A stretch of DNA of 64,000 nucleotides from Janthinobacterium fluminis. Lineage in GTDB: Bacteria; Pseudomonadota; Gammaproteobacteria; Burkholderiales; Burkholderiaceae_D. The notes below the pieces were generated by a model. That model saw nothing but the letters and a program-made list of their open reading frames with translations, was not told the origin of the DNA and did no database searches. The translations under genes were made by a program, and so were the position numbers. Shown in pieces: positions 22,748-31,562 of the stretch. Position 1 is the stretch's first letter. Every line of letters starts with the position of its first letter. The stretch lies in the NCBI RefSeq assembly GCF_028595325.1, contig NZ_JAQQXR010000001.1, forward strand, positions 1,116,001 to 1,180,000, written 5' to 3'.

Positions 22748-24633
22748 GTGACATCACCAATTTGGCATCAACGGAAAATTGCTCTGTGGCACGTTTATAT
22801 GGCGTAACATCGCAACAAACCTGTTTCGTTCAATATATGTATCTTCTTGAGTTCATTTACAACCGGCTGGACGGCGACAAGCTACTCCTCGCACGAAAAT
22901 TGATGTACAGGCCTTGGGCCTGTGACCCAGATCTGCTCGCGAAGCATGTGCCAGGTAAGTTACCTGCGCGCTTTGCAAAAACACGGCGCTATTGTGCCGC
23001 GATCATCACGCCTGAAAAGGCTCCGCGCCGATTCTTCAGGCTGTGTCTGCGCCACCTAACACTGTGTGCCTACGTGGTTGCCGGTCGGCGCGAGGTCATC
23101 CCTGCAGACGCCCGCATGTTCGAAATGCAGGAGGCCTTCGTCGGCCAGGCAATCGAAGATCTCGCCAGTGCAGGCATTTCTTTTCGGGCCTTGCCGGCGC
23201 AAGATCAGGCAGCCTTTGTTTCGTTGTACGCGTTGGCCTGGTGCTGCGTCTGCTGCATGGCCGGCATCTTCGTGCCCTTCTGCCCCAAATCACACTACCA
23301 GCTTGCCTGCGACGAGGATCTCAAAGAGGCGTTGCGCTTGTACTGGTTCGGACATCACTGGAGTTTTCAGAGCAATATTGCTGACCTCAGCCTGCGCGAG
23401 GCGGTGGTCAGCCAACTACAGTCATCCGGCGCATGGCTCGAACGCGCAGCCAAGGCGCACGCGCCTGCGTTTCAGTGGTTCGTCACAAACACTCTGGATA
23501 AATACGTTTCATTCCACGAAGATTTTTCTTCCCTGATCTATGCAAAAGACAAGAAACATTACGAAGCGATTTATCGCAAGACGGAACTGATCTGCTACTT
23601 CTATCTCAAGAGTTACGAAAACTCGAAGACGCTGTCCATTCGCGACACCATGTTCGCCTATAACGCCGCATTGCCCCACGATTACGCTATAGCGGCCGTC
23701 CACGCGGCTGGGTTTTCTCAAGACGAATTGGGCGCGTTGCTAGAGGAATCCGAGAACAAGGGAGAAGGCGAGGCACTCATCGTGCGATCCGGACCAGATA
23801 ACATTCGCATGGGACTGCTCGGTCTGAAGTATGCGATAAGCTCCTACCTGAAGCCGATGCTGGTGGCCATGAAAACGCGTGGCGACTGGTTCGATAAAAA
23901 ATACATTCCCGCCTACTTGAAACAACGCGTGGAGGATCGTCGGTTCCGCTTCGGGCCCGAAGTCAAACCAAGTTCCGACAAGGAGGGTAAATACGATATA
24001 GACCTTCTGGTCGCCGACGAACAGCTCGGGCGCCTGTACTTCTGCCAGATCAAGCATCGGGTGGCAACGTTGCTGCCCCATTTTCGTGACGAGTTTGACG
24101 AATATACAAGGAACAAACAGCTCGACCATGCGGTTGACCAGTTGATGGGCACAAAAGCGCAATTCGGTAAACAGATCTTCGTCGACAAGCTCCGCAAATC
24201 CCTGCAAAAGGCAGGTGCATCGCCGGCCTTCATCGCCAAGGTTGATACGGCATTTCTCGAGCGGAGTACCGGATTTATCGTGATCCATACGATCGAGAAC
24301 CTCGATTTCGCAGTCAAGGATGGCATTGCGTTTTATGAGTGGAACACATTCCGTAATCTCGTACGTGGCCAAATCACCGTTTTTACTAAAGAAAGCGCGA
24401 CGGTGATGGCGCCCGATCTGCGCGGTCTGGCGCTCGACGATCCAAATCGCTTGTCGAGTGCGCTTATGGCATGGAGCGCGACACATGGCGATGACAACCC
24501 TCTGCATCCGGACAAGCAATGGTTCTATGCCTTGAACAGTCACTTTCAAATGGAAGAAGCCTGGGATATCAAGCTTTGGAACCGACGGATCGGGTCGTTC
24601 CGTGGAGCCAGCCTGGCTTTTCCGATCATGTAG
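22744..24633 (+). CDS. Large protein with a PD-(D/E)XK nuclease-like domain
   Basis: A 629-residue protein of unknown family. Residues ~395-445 show a PD-(D/E)XK-type pattern: FGPEVKPSSDKEGKYDIDLL then a strand ending YFCQIKH, with Asp418/Asp420 and Gln435-x-Lys437 in the right order. The N-terminal ~380 residues are helical, with two Cys-rich hydrophobic patches (WCCVCCMAGIFVPFC). The TTG at 22744 is taken as the start because it overlaps the stop of the preceding small gene; later alternatives are a GTG at 22786 or an ATG at 22837. Its site next to the dif-like sequence and broken genes fits a mobile or defence-related gene, but no known system was recognised. Confidence 0.6.
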   Translation: MSDITNLASTENCSVARLYGVTSQQTCFVQYMYLLEFIYNRLDGDKLLLARKLMYRPWACDPDLLAKHVPGKLPARFAKTRRYCAAIITPEKAPRRFFRLCLRHLTLCAYVVAGRREVIPADARMFEMQEAFVGQAIEDLASAGISFRALPAQDQAAFVSLYALAWCCVCCMAGIFVPFCPKSHYQLACDEDLKEALRLYWFGHHWSFQSNIADLSLREAVVSQLQSSGAWLERAAKAHAPAFQWFVTNTLDKYVSFHEDFSSLIYAKDKKHYEAIYRKTELICYFYLKSYENSKTLSIRDTMFAYNAALPHDYAIAAVHAAGFSQDELGALLEESENKGEGEALIVRSGPDNIRMGLLGLKYAISSYLKPMLVAMKTRGDWFDKKYIPAYLKQRVEDRRFRFGPEVKPSSDKEGKYDIDLLVADEQLGRLYFCQIKHRVATLLPHFRDEFDEYTRNKQLDHAVDQLMGTKAQFGKQIFVDKLRKSLQKAGASPAFIAKVDTAFLERSTGFIVIHTIENLDFAVKDGIAFYEWNTFRNLVRGQITVFTKESATVMAPDLRGLALDDPNRLSSALMAWSATHGDDNPLHPDKQWFYALNSHFQMEEAWDIKLWNRRIGSFRGASLAFPIM

Positions 24634-24956
24634 CTGCGAAATCGAAGCAGAGAATTTCGGCCCGAGAAAAACGACAAAGAAAAAATGATAACAGGATGAT
24701 CGACCTTGCTCAGGCGCCGGCCAACGATTGTCTCTAAACGAGACGCCGCTAGCCTAGGTACAGCAAACATGACTATGCTTAAGCCGCTTGTAATAGCTCT
24801 GACTTGACCAGACACATCATGTCCGGTGACAGGCAGCTTTCGCCCCGAAGCGGACCTAGGGGACGTCTGAACGGCAGACCTCAACGCCATTGCAGATGGC
24901 CTTGCCGTTGTCCTTTCGGAAGTTCGCTATCGTCTTGAACAGCGGCTGCCGGACGA
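24634..24956. other. Intergenic region, nothing recognised
   Basis: A 323-base gap between convergent genes. No ORF, RNA or terminator with a T-tract was convincing. A short hairpin (GTCTG/CAGAC) near 24865-24879 is too weak to name. Confidence 0.5.
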
Positions 24957-25805
24957 TCAGGCGCGGCGGCGCGCGCGGCGGGCTACACCCGCCACTAGGG
25001 CCAGGCCGGCCAGAAGCATGCCGACTTGCCCGGGTTCCGGCACTGGCCGCACCTGCCAGAGGGCGTAGGTGCCGGTGCCGGCGAAAGTGGTAGTTCCTAC
25101 ATAAGGGCCCTCGTCGTCCGGAAAACGCGGCACGGTAGAGGTCAGTCCGAAGAAGGCGCTGTTACCCCAGCGGCCGACGAAATCCTTGAATTCGATGCGC
25201 TGTTCGAAATCCAGGCTGTTAAAGTAAGGTCCCACCGACGGATCGGCATACAAGCCGATCGTGGACCAGACATCATAAGTTTTTCTCCAGCCGTATTGAC
25301 CGGAACTCTCCATTATTGCAGTTTCTTTATGTCCGAGATACAGGTAGGCATGACTGTCCGGGTCCAGAACCCAGTTGAAGCTGCGGCCCCCAATCGTGAC
25401 CTCGCCTAGAAAACTCACCGGGGCAAGAGTACCCACATTACTGGCGCCATGCCCGATCCCGGTCTGGCTGCCGAAATCGCTCAGCGTCGCGATATCCAAC
25501 TGAAACTTCATCGTGTACGGCTTGCCGATGATCGCTTCCCCTGAGTCGGAGAACAGCCGCAGTTTGTCCTCGCCTTCGGTGACGATGCCGCTCACGCCAA
25601 ATTCGATCACGACCGCTTGCGCCATGGCAGGCAGTGCTAGCGCGCCAACCAAGATGCCGGCCCGCATGGCCAGCCTGAGCGCGCTGTGTTGACGAGCTGC
25701 GATGAAATTTCCGGGACTTGTTGAAACCGTTCTTTGCGTACAACGCGAACTTGTCGTGGACAGCGGCATGCCGGTACAAGCAGACACCTTCAACATGTGT
25801 TTCAC
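24957..25805 (-). CDS. PEP-CTERM sorting-domain protein
   Basis: A 282-residue secreted protein. Its C-terminus has the full PEP-CTERM signal: VPEPGQVGMLLAGLALVAGV then ARRARRRA (Pro-Glu-Pro motif, hydrophobic helix, basic end), which directs export and sorting by an exosortase in exopolysaccharide-producing bacteria. The signal peptide is MRAGILVGALALPAMAQA, about 46 residues in from the chosen GTG. The GTG at 25805 has GGAGA upstream; an ATG nine bases downstream or the ATG of the signal peptide itself could also be used. The mature body is beta-rich with no known enzyme motif. No exosortase is in the window. Confidence 0.8.
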   Translation of the reverse strand: MKHMLKVSACTGMPLSTTSSRCTQRTVSTSPGNFIAARQHSALRLAMRAGILVGALALPAMAQAVVIEFGVSGIVTEGEDKLRLFSDSGEAIIGKPYTMKFQLDIATLSDFGSQTGIGHGASNVGTLAPVSFLGEVTIGGRSFNWVLDPDSHAYLYLGHKETAIMESSGQYGWRKTYDVWSTIGLYADPSVGPYFNSLDFEQRIEFKDFVGRWGNSAFFGLTSTVPRFPDDEGPYVGTTTFAGTGTYALWQVRPVPEPGQVGMLLAGLALVAGVARRARRRA

Positions 25806-26338
25806 GATCGTCTCTCCCCGTGTAGAAGTGGAAGATTCATAGTAGCATCGGCCCTGCCCGCCTGACGTGTTGCACATTGAGCCAAGTATAAATTAAGTAA
25901 TTTTTGTTGGTTTTTTAAGGAAAATAGTTGTGTACCCGCCATCCACTGCGCGGCGCCAGCTCGATTATCGCCTGCTGTGGTGATCAGCGGGCGGTCGAGC
26001 CGGCCCAGGCGCGCACCACGCGCAAGGTGAACCCCACCGAACTTCTGCGGCTGGCCAACCTGTTGGCGCAAGCCCCCTGCCCCTGAGCCTGCGTTATGGA
26101 GAGTATTGAGTTAATATAATGTATTAATATGCACTATCATTCATTTGGAAATGTTGGCATCCTTGCGCGCAGGCGGCCGACGGCAGGCTTGCGCTTTATG
26201 CCGGCCTACCTGAAGATGCAACGAAAAGACTCTCCTCTGCCGTGCTGGCCGCGGCCGTCCCTGGTGTGCTCAAGCAATTGCCATCCCCCGCAGCGGGCCT
26301 TATCGTTCCACGCACCACCTTATTACAGAAAGCATTTC
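25806..26338. other. Intergenic region with a possible gene remnant
   Basis: 533 bases. On the plus strand, bases 25996-26085 encode VEPAQARTTRKVNPTELLRL and continue to a stop, with no start and stops just upstream in shifted frames; this looks like the 3' end of a lost gene. The remainder is AT-rich near 25870-25930 and 26110-26150, with no recognised feature. Confidence 0.4.
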
Positions 26339-26728
26339 ATGCTGCACCATATTTCAATAGCGGTCGCCGACCTGGACCGAGCCGCCACGTTCTACGATGC
26401 AGCGCTGGAGCCGCTGGGCTATAAGCGTGTTTTTGCTGATGACGAGGCCGTTGGTTACGGTTACCCGGGTGGTGGTGACAAGCTATGCCTGAAGCTGGCC
26501 GCAGAGGTCAGTATTCCCGGAGACGGCTTCCATCTGGCTTTCGCGGCAGCTACCCCGGCACAGGTTGACCAGTTTCACGCGGCCGCGCTGCGGCACGGAG
26601 GACGTTGTAACGGCCTGCCGGGACCTCGCCCCGATTACGGCGATCATTACTATGCGGCGTTCGTCTTCGATCCTGACGGTTACCGCATAGAAGCCGTGAT
26701 CAACGTACCCGCTGAAGCGACTCCCTAG
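26339..26728 (+). CDS. VOC-fold (glyoxalase / bleomycin-resistance-like) protein
   Basis: A 129-residue vicinal-oxygen-chelate fold protein. It starts MLHHISIAVADLDRAATFYDA, the classic 'H..i.v.Dl..a..FY..' beginning with the first metal ligand His, and ends AAFVFDPDGYRIEAV, with 'DPdGn.iE' carrying the last ligand Glu. Members are dioxygenases, isomerases or resistance proteins; the substrate cannot be told. The ATG at 26339 begins the domain exactly, so a longer frame further upstream was not used. Confidence 0.82.
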   Translation: MLHHISIAVADLDRAATFYDAALEPLGYKRVFADDEAVGYGYPGGGDKLCLKLAAEVSIPGDGFHLAFAAATPAQVDQFHAAALRHGGRCNGLPGPRPDYGDHYYAAFVFDPDGYRIEAVINVPAEATP

Positions 26729-26814
26729 CGGTCCGGAGCAATGAGCGGGGCTGCCATTGACGGCGTGTAGGTCAAAGACTTACCCGCCGTATTGGCTGCC
26801 GCTTTAAAAATTCC

Positions 26815-28314
26815 CTATGGAAGGGTAAATCCTATAATTTGATGTGTGAGCGGTTGGAGTGAATTTGTGATTACATCATTCACCGCCTGCGCGGTTCCCG
26901 CTTGGTTGTACACGCTGACGTTGATCGGGATATTATCTAATAGGGAATAAAATGTTATTGTGTCGGCATGCCTTCCTTTTGCTGGGCCAGTCTTGGCATG
27001 CGCCGTTGCTCTGATATTTTCCAATTTCGTGTTGCCAGGATGGCCTGAGTTAATTTCCTTTCTTATCGTCGAAACCCCGCTTGGACGGCTTAGGAACATG
27101 GAGTCAGCTCTGGTCCTCCACCCGTCAAGGTTGGTTTTTTCTAAGACGGCAGAAAGGAAGGTGTTTTGTGTTCTCGTATTCAGATAAGAGAGCATTTCCC
27201 CCTCGCCTGCGGCACGGCCTATTCCACCGCCAATAGGCATATTATATGCGTCTATCTGCGCATGATTTGCTCCATATGTCCGGTTAATATGCCTCATTTC
27301 ACTATGCGTAATTGGTTGCCTTGAATGCCCTGAAGTTCCAGCGGCATCGGTCAACAGAGTCGCTGCGCCTCCCGACCATGCTGGCCCATAGGTATTCATG
27401 TGAATAACTCTTGCCTCACTTATTGTAAAGTCAATTCCGAGTTTAGACGTTCGCCTGAAAAACACATCCCATACCCAAGCAGATACATGCTCCTTGTATT
27501 TCACATGAGCCGCTGCCAATTTCCCATTTGTATGCGCCGCTACGATGGCATTTTGTTTCCCCTTATTCGTCTCCCCTATCGTTGCATCTGGCGCCTTTCC
27601 GTTCTTGTTGAGGCGGTCTTTTGTGGGATCTACCGCCGTCGCTCCCGCCATTTGGATCTGCGCAATGTGCTTGTCAATTGACAAATAGGAAATTCTTGTT
27701 TTTAAGAAATCCAGCCAGCGCCCTGGTTTATCAGCCACGGCGCCATTCACATGCGCGTTGAGCATCGCGAGCACATCAAAATAGCCTCTCATATAATCGC
27801 CATCGCCCCTTTTGAAAGCCGCAGTTATGCCGGACAAAGCATTTAGATTATCCACCGTTATGGGGTTGGTAGCCAGAGGATGAACACCCACGCTTGGCAT
27901 AGCGCCATAGCCTGCCATTCGAGCCGCGTGTATGCCGTAATGGAGATCTCCTGCCGTATGATCAGTCTTTACCTTTTGTATAACGGACGAATTGGCTTGA
28001 ACACCAATACGATTGGGTGCAGGTTCGGCCCTCGCTTGTACAGGTATTTCGCAGGCTGCTGCGTCACACTTCGCTTGCGACGAAATCTCTTTTTCCGCTT
28101 CCTGCCGCTGCACAGTTTCGCCGCGGATCATTGCCATTTGCGCGCGCTGCGTCACCATACGCTGGCTTTGTGCGATAAGGTCGCCGAGTTGCCGCTGCGC
28201 TACCGTAGCCTGGCGCCTATCGACAAAGGCGTGTTCCGGTTTGATGACGCTTCTGGCGGCGCCAACCGCTCCATCGTGCTTCTTGGCAATCGGGATGTGC
28301 GTAGCTTGCGGCAT
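26815..28314 (-). CDS. Large effector-like protein of a DUF4157 operon
   Basis: A 499-residue protein with no recognised catalytic domain. The first ~115 residues are low-complexity and Gln/Arg/Ala-rich, with short VQR/VQA/VIQ words (GETVQRQEAEKE, IPVQARAE, SSVIQKV), as in proteins encoded with DUF4157 partners. The rest forms a globular domain containing HINRTYGANHAQIDAYNMP and ends NSLQPLTHQIIGFTLP. It is the third gene of a minus-strand operon behind DUF4157 and YCII genes. Its base composition is lower in GC than the neighbours, suggesting acquisition. Families of this layout include toxins delivered by contractile injection systems, but here that is only inference. Confidence 0.6.
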   Translation of the reverse strand: MPQATHIPIAKKHDGAVGAARSVIKPEHAFVDRRQATVAQRQLGDLIAQSQRMVTQRAQMAMIRGETVQRQEAEKEISSQAKCDAAACEIPVQARAEPAPNRIGVQANSSVIQKVKTDHTAGDLHYGIHAARMAGYGAMPSVGVHPLATNPITVDNLNALSGITAAFKRGDGDYMRGYFDVLAMLNAHVNGAVADKPGRWLDFLKTRISYLSIDKHIAQIQMAGATAVDPTKDRLNKNGKAPDATIGETNKGKQNAIVAAHTNGKLAAAHVKYKEHVSAWVWDVFFRRTSKLGIDFTISEARVIHMNTYGPAWSGGAATLLTDAAGTSGHSRQPITHSEMRHINRTYGANHAQIDAYNMPIGGGIGRAAGEGEMLSYLNTRTQNTFLSAVLEKTNLDGWRTRADSMFLSRPSGVSTIRKEINSGHPGNTKLENIRATAHAKTGPAKGRHADTITFYSLLDNIPINVSVYNQAGTAQAVNDVITNSLQPLTHQIIGFTLP

Positions 28315-28324
28315 AGAACCTCCT

Positions 28325-28627
28325 TTAGTCCTTTGGCAGCTCGCGTATTTCCACGCTACCGCCCGCTTCGTAGTCTGGATTGCCGATCAAAAAACGCCTG
28401 GCATCCTCCATGCTCGCGGCCCGTACACGGATGAAACCGGTGACATCGATGCCGGCGGCCTTGGCCGGCTCCCCTTTCCGATGCCGTTCGCCATTCCCGA
28501 TTGAGCTTCCGCCATCGAACTGGCCGCTTTTGCGCAGGGCGCTTATGTATTCAGCCCAGAGCGTGCTGTTCGTTGACGCAGAACGGTTCGTCGTGTCGTC
28601 AAGCATGAAGATGATGTATTCGTTCAT
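28325..28627 (-). CDS. YCII-related domain protein
   Basis: A 100-residue protein of the YCII/DGPF type: MNEYIIFMLDD at the start, WAEYISALRKSGQF with the conserved small hairpin GGSSIG, and GFIRVRAASMEDARRFLIGN with PDYEAGGSVEIRELP at the end. These are small ferredoxin-like-fold proteins of unclear enzymatic role. Its start overlaps the DUF4157 stop by four bases (ATGA), and it precedes the effector-like gene by ten bases, so the three are one operon. An unusual partner for a DUF4157 gene. Confidence 0.8.
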   Translation of the reverse strand: MNEYIIFMLDDTTNRSASTNSTLWAEYISALRKSGQFDGGSSIGNGERHRKGEPAKAAGIDVTGFIRVRAASMEDARRFLIGNPDYEAGGSVEIRELPKD

Positions 28628-29325
28628 CTAAGCGGTGCCGCCGAATCGCCGACGTGCGCCGCGGCCCGCGCGCCCATCACGTCCGCTTCCGTTTCCAGCC
28701 CCACATCGTCGTTGACCGGCACACCCGTCTTCATTTGCGTTGTCGGCTGCACCCGCCCCTGTGCCTGTTGCACCACATGCCAGGCTTCATGCGGCAAATG
28801 TTGTTCCTGCCCCGGAGCTACGTGGATATCGCTGCCTTGCGCATACGCCAGGGCATTGAGCTGGGCCGGTTGGGATGAGTTGTAATGCACCTGTACATGA
28901 TCCATGCTCATGCCGGAAAGCGATTCGATGCCGGTTTTCAGCTGATTCGGCAAACCAGTATTATTGGGCTTTTCTGGTGCGCCTTCTTTCAATTGCAGCG
29001 CGCCGTCTTGCCGCGCCTGCAGCGGTTCCTCTTCCTCCTCCGCCTGGCGCTGCGCGGCCTGACGGGCATCCTTGTCCATGCATCCCGCCATCGCCATCAT
29101 CTGCGCGACTCGCGAACTGTCGTACATCTTCGCCTGCATCCTCTTTAACTGCGCCGTTTGCGCGCTCTTGCCGGCCGCTTCCTGCAAGCGCAGCTGCGCG
29201 AGCGCTTCCGGGCGCCCGTTGTCGAAGGCGGCTAAAGGATCGCCGAAACGTTGGGAGACTGGCCGGGCAAGCGTCGCTGCTTGCCGATGCGTTTGTTCTG
29301 CCGTCAGTGGGGCTGGTGTTTTCAT
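28624..29325 (-). CDS. DUF4157-domain protein (putative zinc metallopeptidase)
   Basis: A 233-residue protein with a DUF4157 domain at residues ~125-220. It has the zinc-binding HExxH motif HEAWH in LPHEAWHVVQQAQGRVQPT, preceded by MSMDHVQVHYNSSQPAQLNALAYAQGSDI-type sequence (given in part here) typical of the family, and a downstream Glu (GLETEADVMG) that may be the third ligand. The N-terminal 100 residues are helical, with a run of Glu (AEEEEEPLQ). DUF4157 proteins often accompany extracellular contractile injection systems and their effectors, but no sheath or baseplate genes are in the window. Confidence 0.85.
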   Translation of the reverse strand: MKTPAPLTAEQTHRQAATLARPVSQRFGDPLAAFDNGRPEALAQLRLQEAAGKSAQTAQLKRMQAKMYDSSRVAQMMAMAGCMDKDARQAAQRQAEEEEEPLQARQDGALQLKEGAPEKPNNTGLPNQLKTGIESLSGMSMDHVQVHYNSSQPAQLNALAYAQGSDIHVAPGQEQHLPHEAWHVVQQAQGRVQPTTQMKTGVPVNDDVGLETEADVMGARAAAHVGDSAAPLR

Positions 29326-29806
29326 GGATTACTCCGTTTTATCCGGTTCGGCGGGCTGAGCTTTCAGAATGAATCTACAGGACGGGAAACCATTGCAAGC
29401 GAACGCCGACACGATGATGTGGTCGATCTGCGTCGTGCCGTCCCGCAGTGGGCAGTGTGACATTTTTGATCAGATGGTACTGTGATTTGTCCAGCATCAG
29501 CCGTGCTGAGAAATTGACGACCATTTCACCCAGGAGCCCTTTGCCCGCGGGACTCTTACGAGGAACTCTTACGAGGGACTCTTAAAATAAAGCGCAACGA
29601 TGAAAACCGGGATAGCCCACCAGTATGCAGCGAGTAAGGGTCCTATGATTTGCATGTTTTGCGCTGCCTTAAAAGCAACTCATGAAAAAAATATTCAGCC
29701 AATCATAACTCGCTTACAACATCATGGCCACAGGTAAACAGCCCCCACGCCACCGCCGCGTCAACAGCAGCGGAAAAATTCCCTTGCTGCGCAACGCAGG
29801 CTAATG
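29326..29806. other. Intergenic region upstream of the iron-uptake genes
   Basis: 480 bases without a supported gene. The part nearest the DUF4157 gene should hold its promoter, not resolved by eye. It contains a short tandem repeat at 29549-29584 (separate entry). The rest is unremarkable. Confidence 0.5.
29549..29584. repeat. 13-bp tandem repeat, 2.8 copies
   Basis: GGGACTCTTACGA-type units at 29549-29561, 29562-29574 (one change) and a partial copy from 29575. Non-coding. Possibly slippage; no function seen. Confidence 0.75.
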
Positions 29807-29835
29807 TTGCAATAATATTGCGTATACAATATACT
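29807..29835 (+). promoter_or_regulatory. Sigma-70-type promoter of the sigma factor gene
   Basis: TTGCAA (29807-29812), a 17-base spacer and TATACT (29830-29835). It lies 50 bases ahead of the sigma-factor start, with a Fur-like site directly after the -10 box. Confidence 0.55.
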
Positions 29836-29836
29836 T

Positions 29837-29855
29837 GAGAATAGTTCTCATTATC
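29837..29855 (+). promoter_or_regulatory. Fur box
   Basis: GAGAATAGTTCTCATTATC matches the 19-base Fur consensus (GATAATGATAATCATTATC) at about 14 of 19 positions and contains the near-perfect dyad TGAGAATAGTTCTCA (29836-29850). It overlaps the presumed transcription start, the usual position for iron-dependent repression. Confidence 0.7.
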
Positions 29856-29885
29856 GTTTAAATGTAGCACGCTCCATTCGCCCTC

Positions 29886-30386
29886 ATGTCAGCAGCCGAC
29901 ACATCTCTCCAGGCAATCCAAGTTCTTTATAGCGAGCACCACGGCTGGTTGCGCGGTTGGCTGCACAAGAAAATGGGCAACGCCTTTGATGCGGCCGACT
30001 TGGCGCAAAGCACTTTCCTGCGCTTGCTCACCGCGCAAGGTCTGGAGCGGGTGCAGGAACCCCGCGCCTACCTGACCGCCATCGCCCGTAACCTGTTGAT
30101 TAACCATGTGCGCAGGCGCGCCATCGAACAGGCCTATCTTGACGCGCTGGCTTTGCTGCCGGAGCCGGTGGCGCCGCCGCCCGAAGTCCGCCTGATGTTT
30201 CTGGAAACGCTGCTTGAAGTCGACCGCCGCCTCGACGGCCTGCCCGGACTGGCCAAGCAAGCCTTTTTCCTGGCCCAGCTCGAAGGTATGGGCCAGGTCG
30301 AGATTGCGGCGGAGCTGGGCATTTCGCTCTCCACGGTGAAGCGCCATCTGGCAAAGGCGGCCATGCGCTGCTTTTTCCCGGCGTAG
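29886..30386 (+). CDS. FecI-type ECF RNA polymerase sigma factor
   Basis: A 166-residue ECF sigma factor of the iron-signalling (FecI) group. Sigma-2 region: LYSEHHGWLRGWLHKKMGN, DAADLAQSTFLRLL, PRAYLTAIARNLLINHVRR. Sigma-4 region: LDGLPGLAKQAFFLAQLEGM, then EIAAELGISLSTVKRHLAKA, the helix-turn-helix that binds the -35 element. It directs transcription of the receptor gene following it after a signal from outside. Its own expression is likely iron-controlled through the Fur site just upstream. The anti-sigma factor gene follows at once. Confidence 0.9.
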   Translation: MSAADTSLQAIQVLYSEHHGWLRGWLHKKMGNAFDAADLAQSTFLRLLTAQGLERVQEPRAYLTAIARNLLINHVRRRAIEQAYLDALALLPEPVAPPPEVRLMFLETLLEVDRRLDGLPGLAKQAFFLAQLEGMGQVEIAAELGISLSTVKRHLAKAAMRCFFPA

Positions 30387-30413
30387 CGCGGCGTGGGCGG
30401 TTTTCAGGGCCTG

Positions 30414-31412
30414 ATGGACGCCAGCGCGCCGCCGCTGGCGGGCGGCGCGGACACCCCGCGCGTGGCGCAGGCGGTCGCCGAGCAGGCCGTGCAGTGGTGG
30501 ATTGCGCTGCAGGACGGCGCAGACAGCCCCGCGCACCTGGCCGCGTGGCAGCGCTGGCGCGCCGCCGACCCCGAACATGAAATTGCCTGGCAACGCATCG
30601 AGGCGGTCACCGGCCAACTGGCCGACATCCCGCTGCCGCTGGCCAAAGCCGCCCTGGCCGCGCCCGCGTCCGTCAGCAGGCGCCGCGCCGTGCGCTTGCT
30701 GACGGCGCTGGTCGTCGTGGGTGGCGCGGCGGCCACGGTGCGCCAGTCCTCGCCTTGGCAATCATGGCTTGCCGATGAAAGCACGGCGACGGGCGAGCGG
30801 CGCACGTTGCAATTGCCCGACGGCGGCAGCATCGTGCTCAACACGCGCAGCGCCATCAATGTGTGTTTCGACGCCGAGCGGCGCGTGGTGCAACTGCTGC
30901 GCGGCGAGGTGTTGGTGCAGACAGCGCCGGACACCCGGCAGCGCCCGTTCATCGTGCACACCAGCAGCGGCACGGTGCGCGCCTTGGGGACGCGCTTCAC
31001 CGTGCGCCAGCAGGATGATGCCGTCAACGTTGGCGTGTTGCAAGGCGCTGTGGAGCTGCGGCCCGCCGATGCGCCATCCGCTCTCCGTTTGTTACGGGCC
31101 AAGGAAGAAGGGAGTTTTACCCGCGCGCTAGCGCAGCCGGCGAGCCGGCTCGACGAAGGCGCGGGCGCCTGGGCGGACGGCATGCTGGTCGTTTCGCACA
31201 TGCGGCTGGACCACTTCCTTGCTGAGCTGGGCCGCCACCGCCCCGGGCATGTCGCCTGCGCGCCGGCCATTGCGCATCTGCAGGTGTCGGGCGCCTATCC
31301 GCTGGACGACACCGACGCCATCCTGGCCGGACTCACGTCGTCGCTACCCGTCGAGCTGCAATTCTTCACCCGTTACTGGGTCCGCGTGCGGCCCCGCCAG
31401 CGCCAGCGCTGA
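30414..31412 (+). CDS. FecR-family anti-sigma factor / sigma regulator
   Basis: A 332-residue FecR protein. The cytoplasmic N-terminal DUF4880 domain shows AVQWWIALQDG...AAWQRWRAADPEHEIAWQRIE in its usual order; then comes a single membrane helix near residues 90-110 (RRRAVRLLTALVVVGGAAA). The periplasmic part has LQLPDGGSIVLNTRSAINV, RGEVLVQTAPD and FIVHTSSGTVRALGTRF, the FecR core. It holds the sigma factor inactive and passes on the signal from the receptor. The start at 30414 (ATG) is preferred over an in-frame GTG at 30393. It follows the sigma factor by 27 bases. Confidence 0.88.
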   Translation: MDASAPPLAGGADTPRVAQAVAEQAVQWWIALQDGADSPAHLAAWQRWRAADPEHEIAWQRIEAVTGQLADIPLPLAKAALAAPASVSRRRAVRLLTALVVVGGAAATVRQSSPWQSWLADESTATGERRTLQLPDGGSIVLNTRSAINVCFDAERRVVQLLRGEVLVQTAPDTRQRPFIVHTSSGTVRALGTRFTVRQQDDAVNVGVLQGAVELRPADAPSALRLLRAKEEGSFTRALAQPASRLDEGAGAWADGMLVVSHMRLDHFLAELGRHRPGHVACAPAIAHLQVSGAYPLDDTDAILAGLTSSLPVELQFFTRYWVRVRPRQRQR

Positions 31413-31562
31413 GCGACGTGGCAAGGGTGGCGCCGGCCGCCCTCCAGTCCGATGAAAAAAATGAGCTGTTTTGGGAGCGCTCCTTGTCAAGCAAGGTAAG
31501 GATGCATGTTTATGCGTCCCGGACTTCGCCAACCAAGTAGCCATTCGACCGAAAGTAAATTC

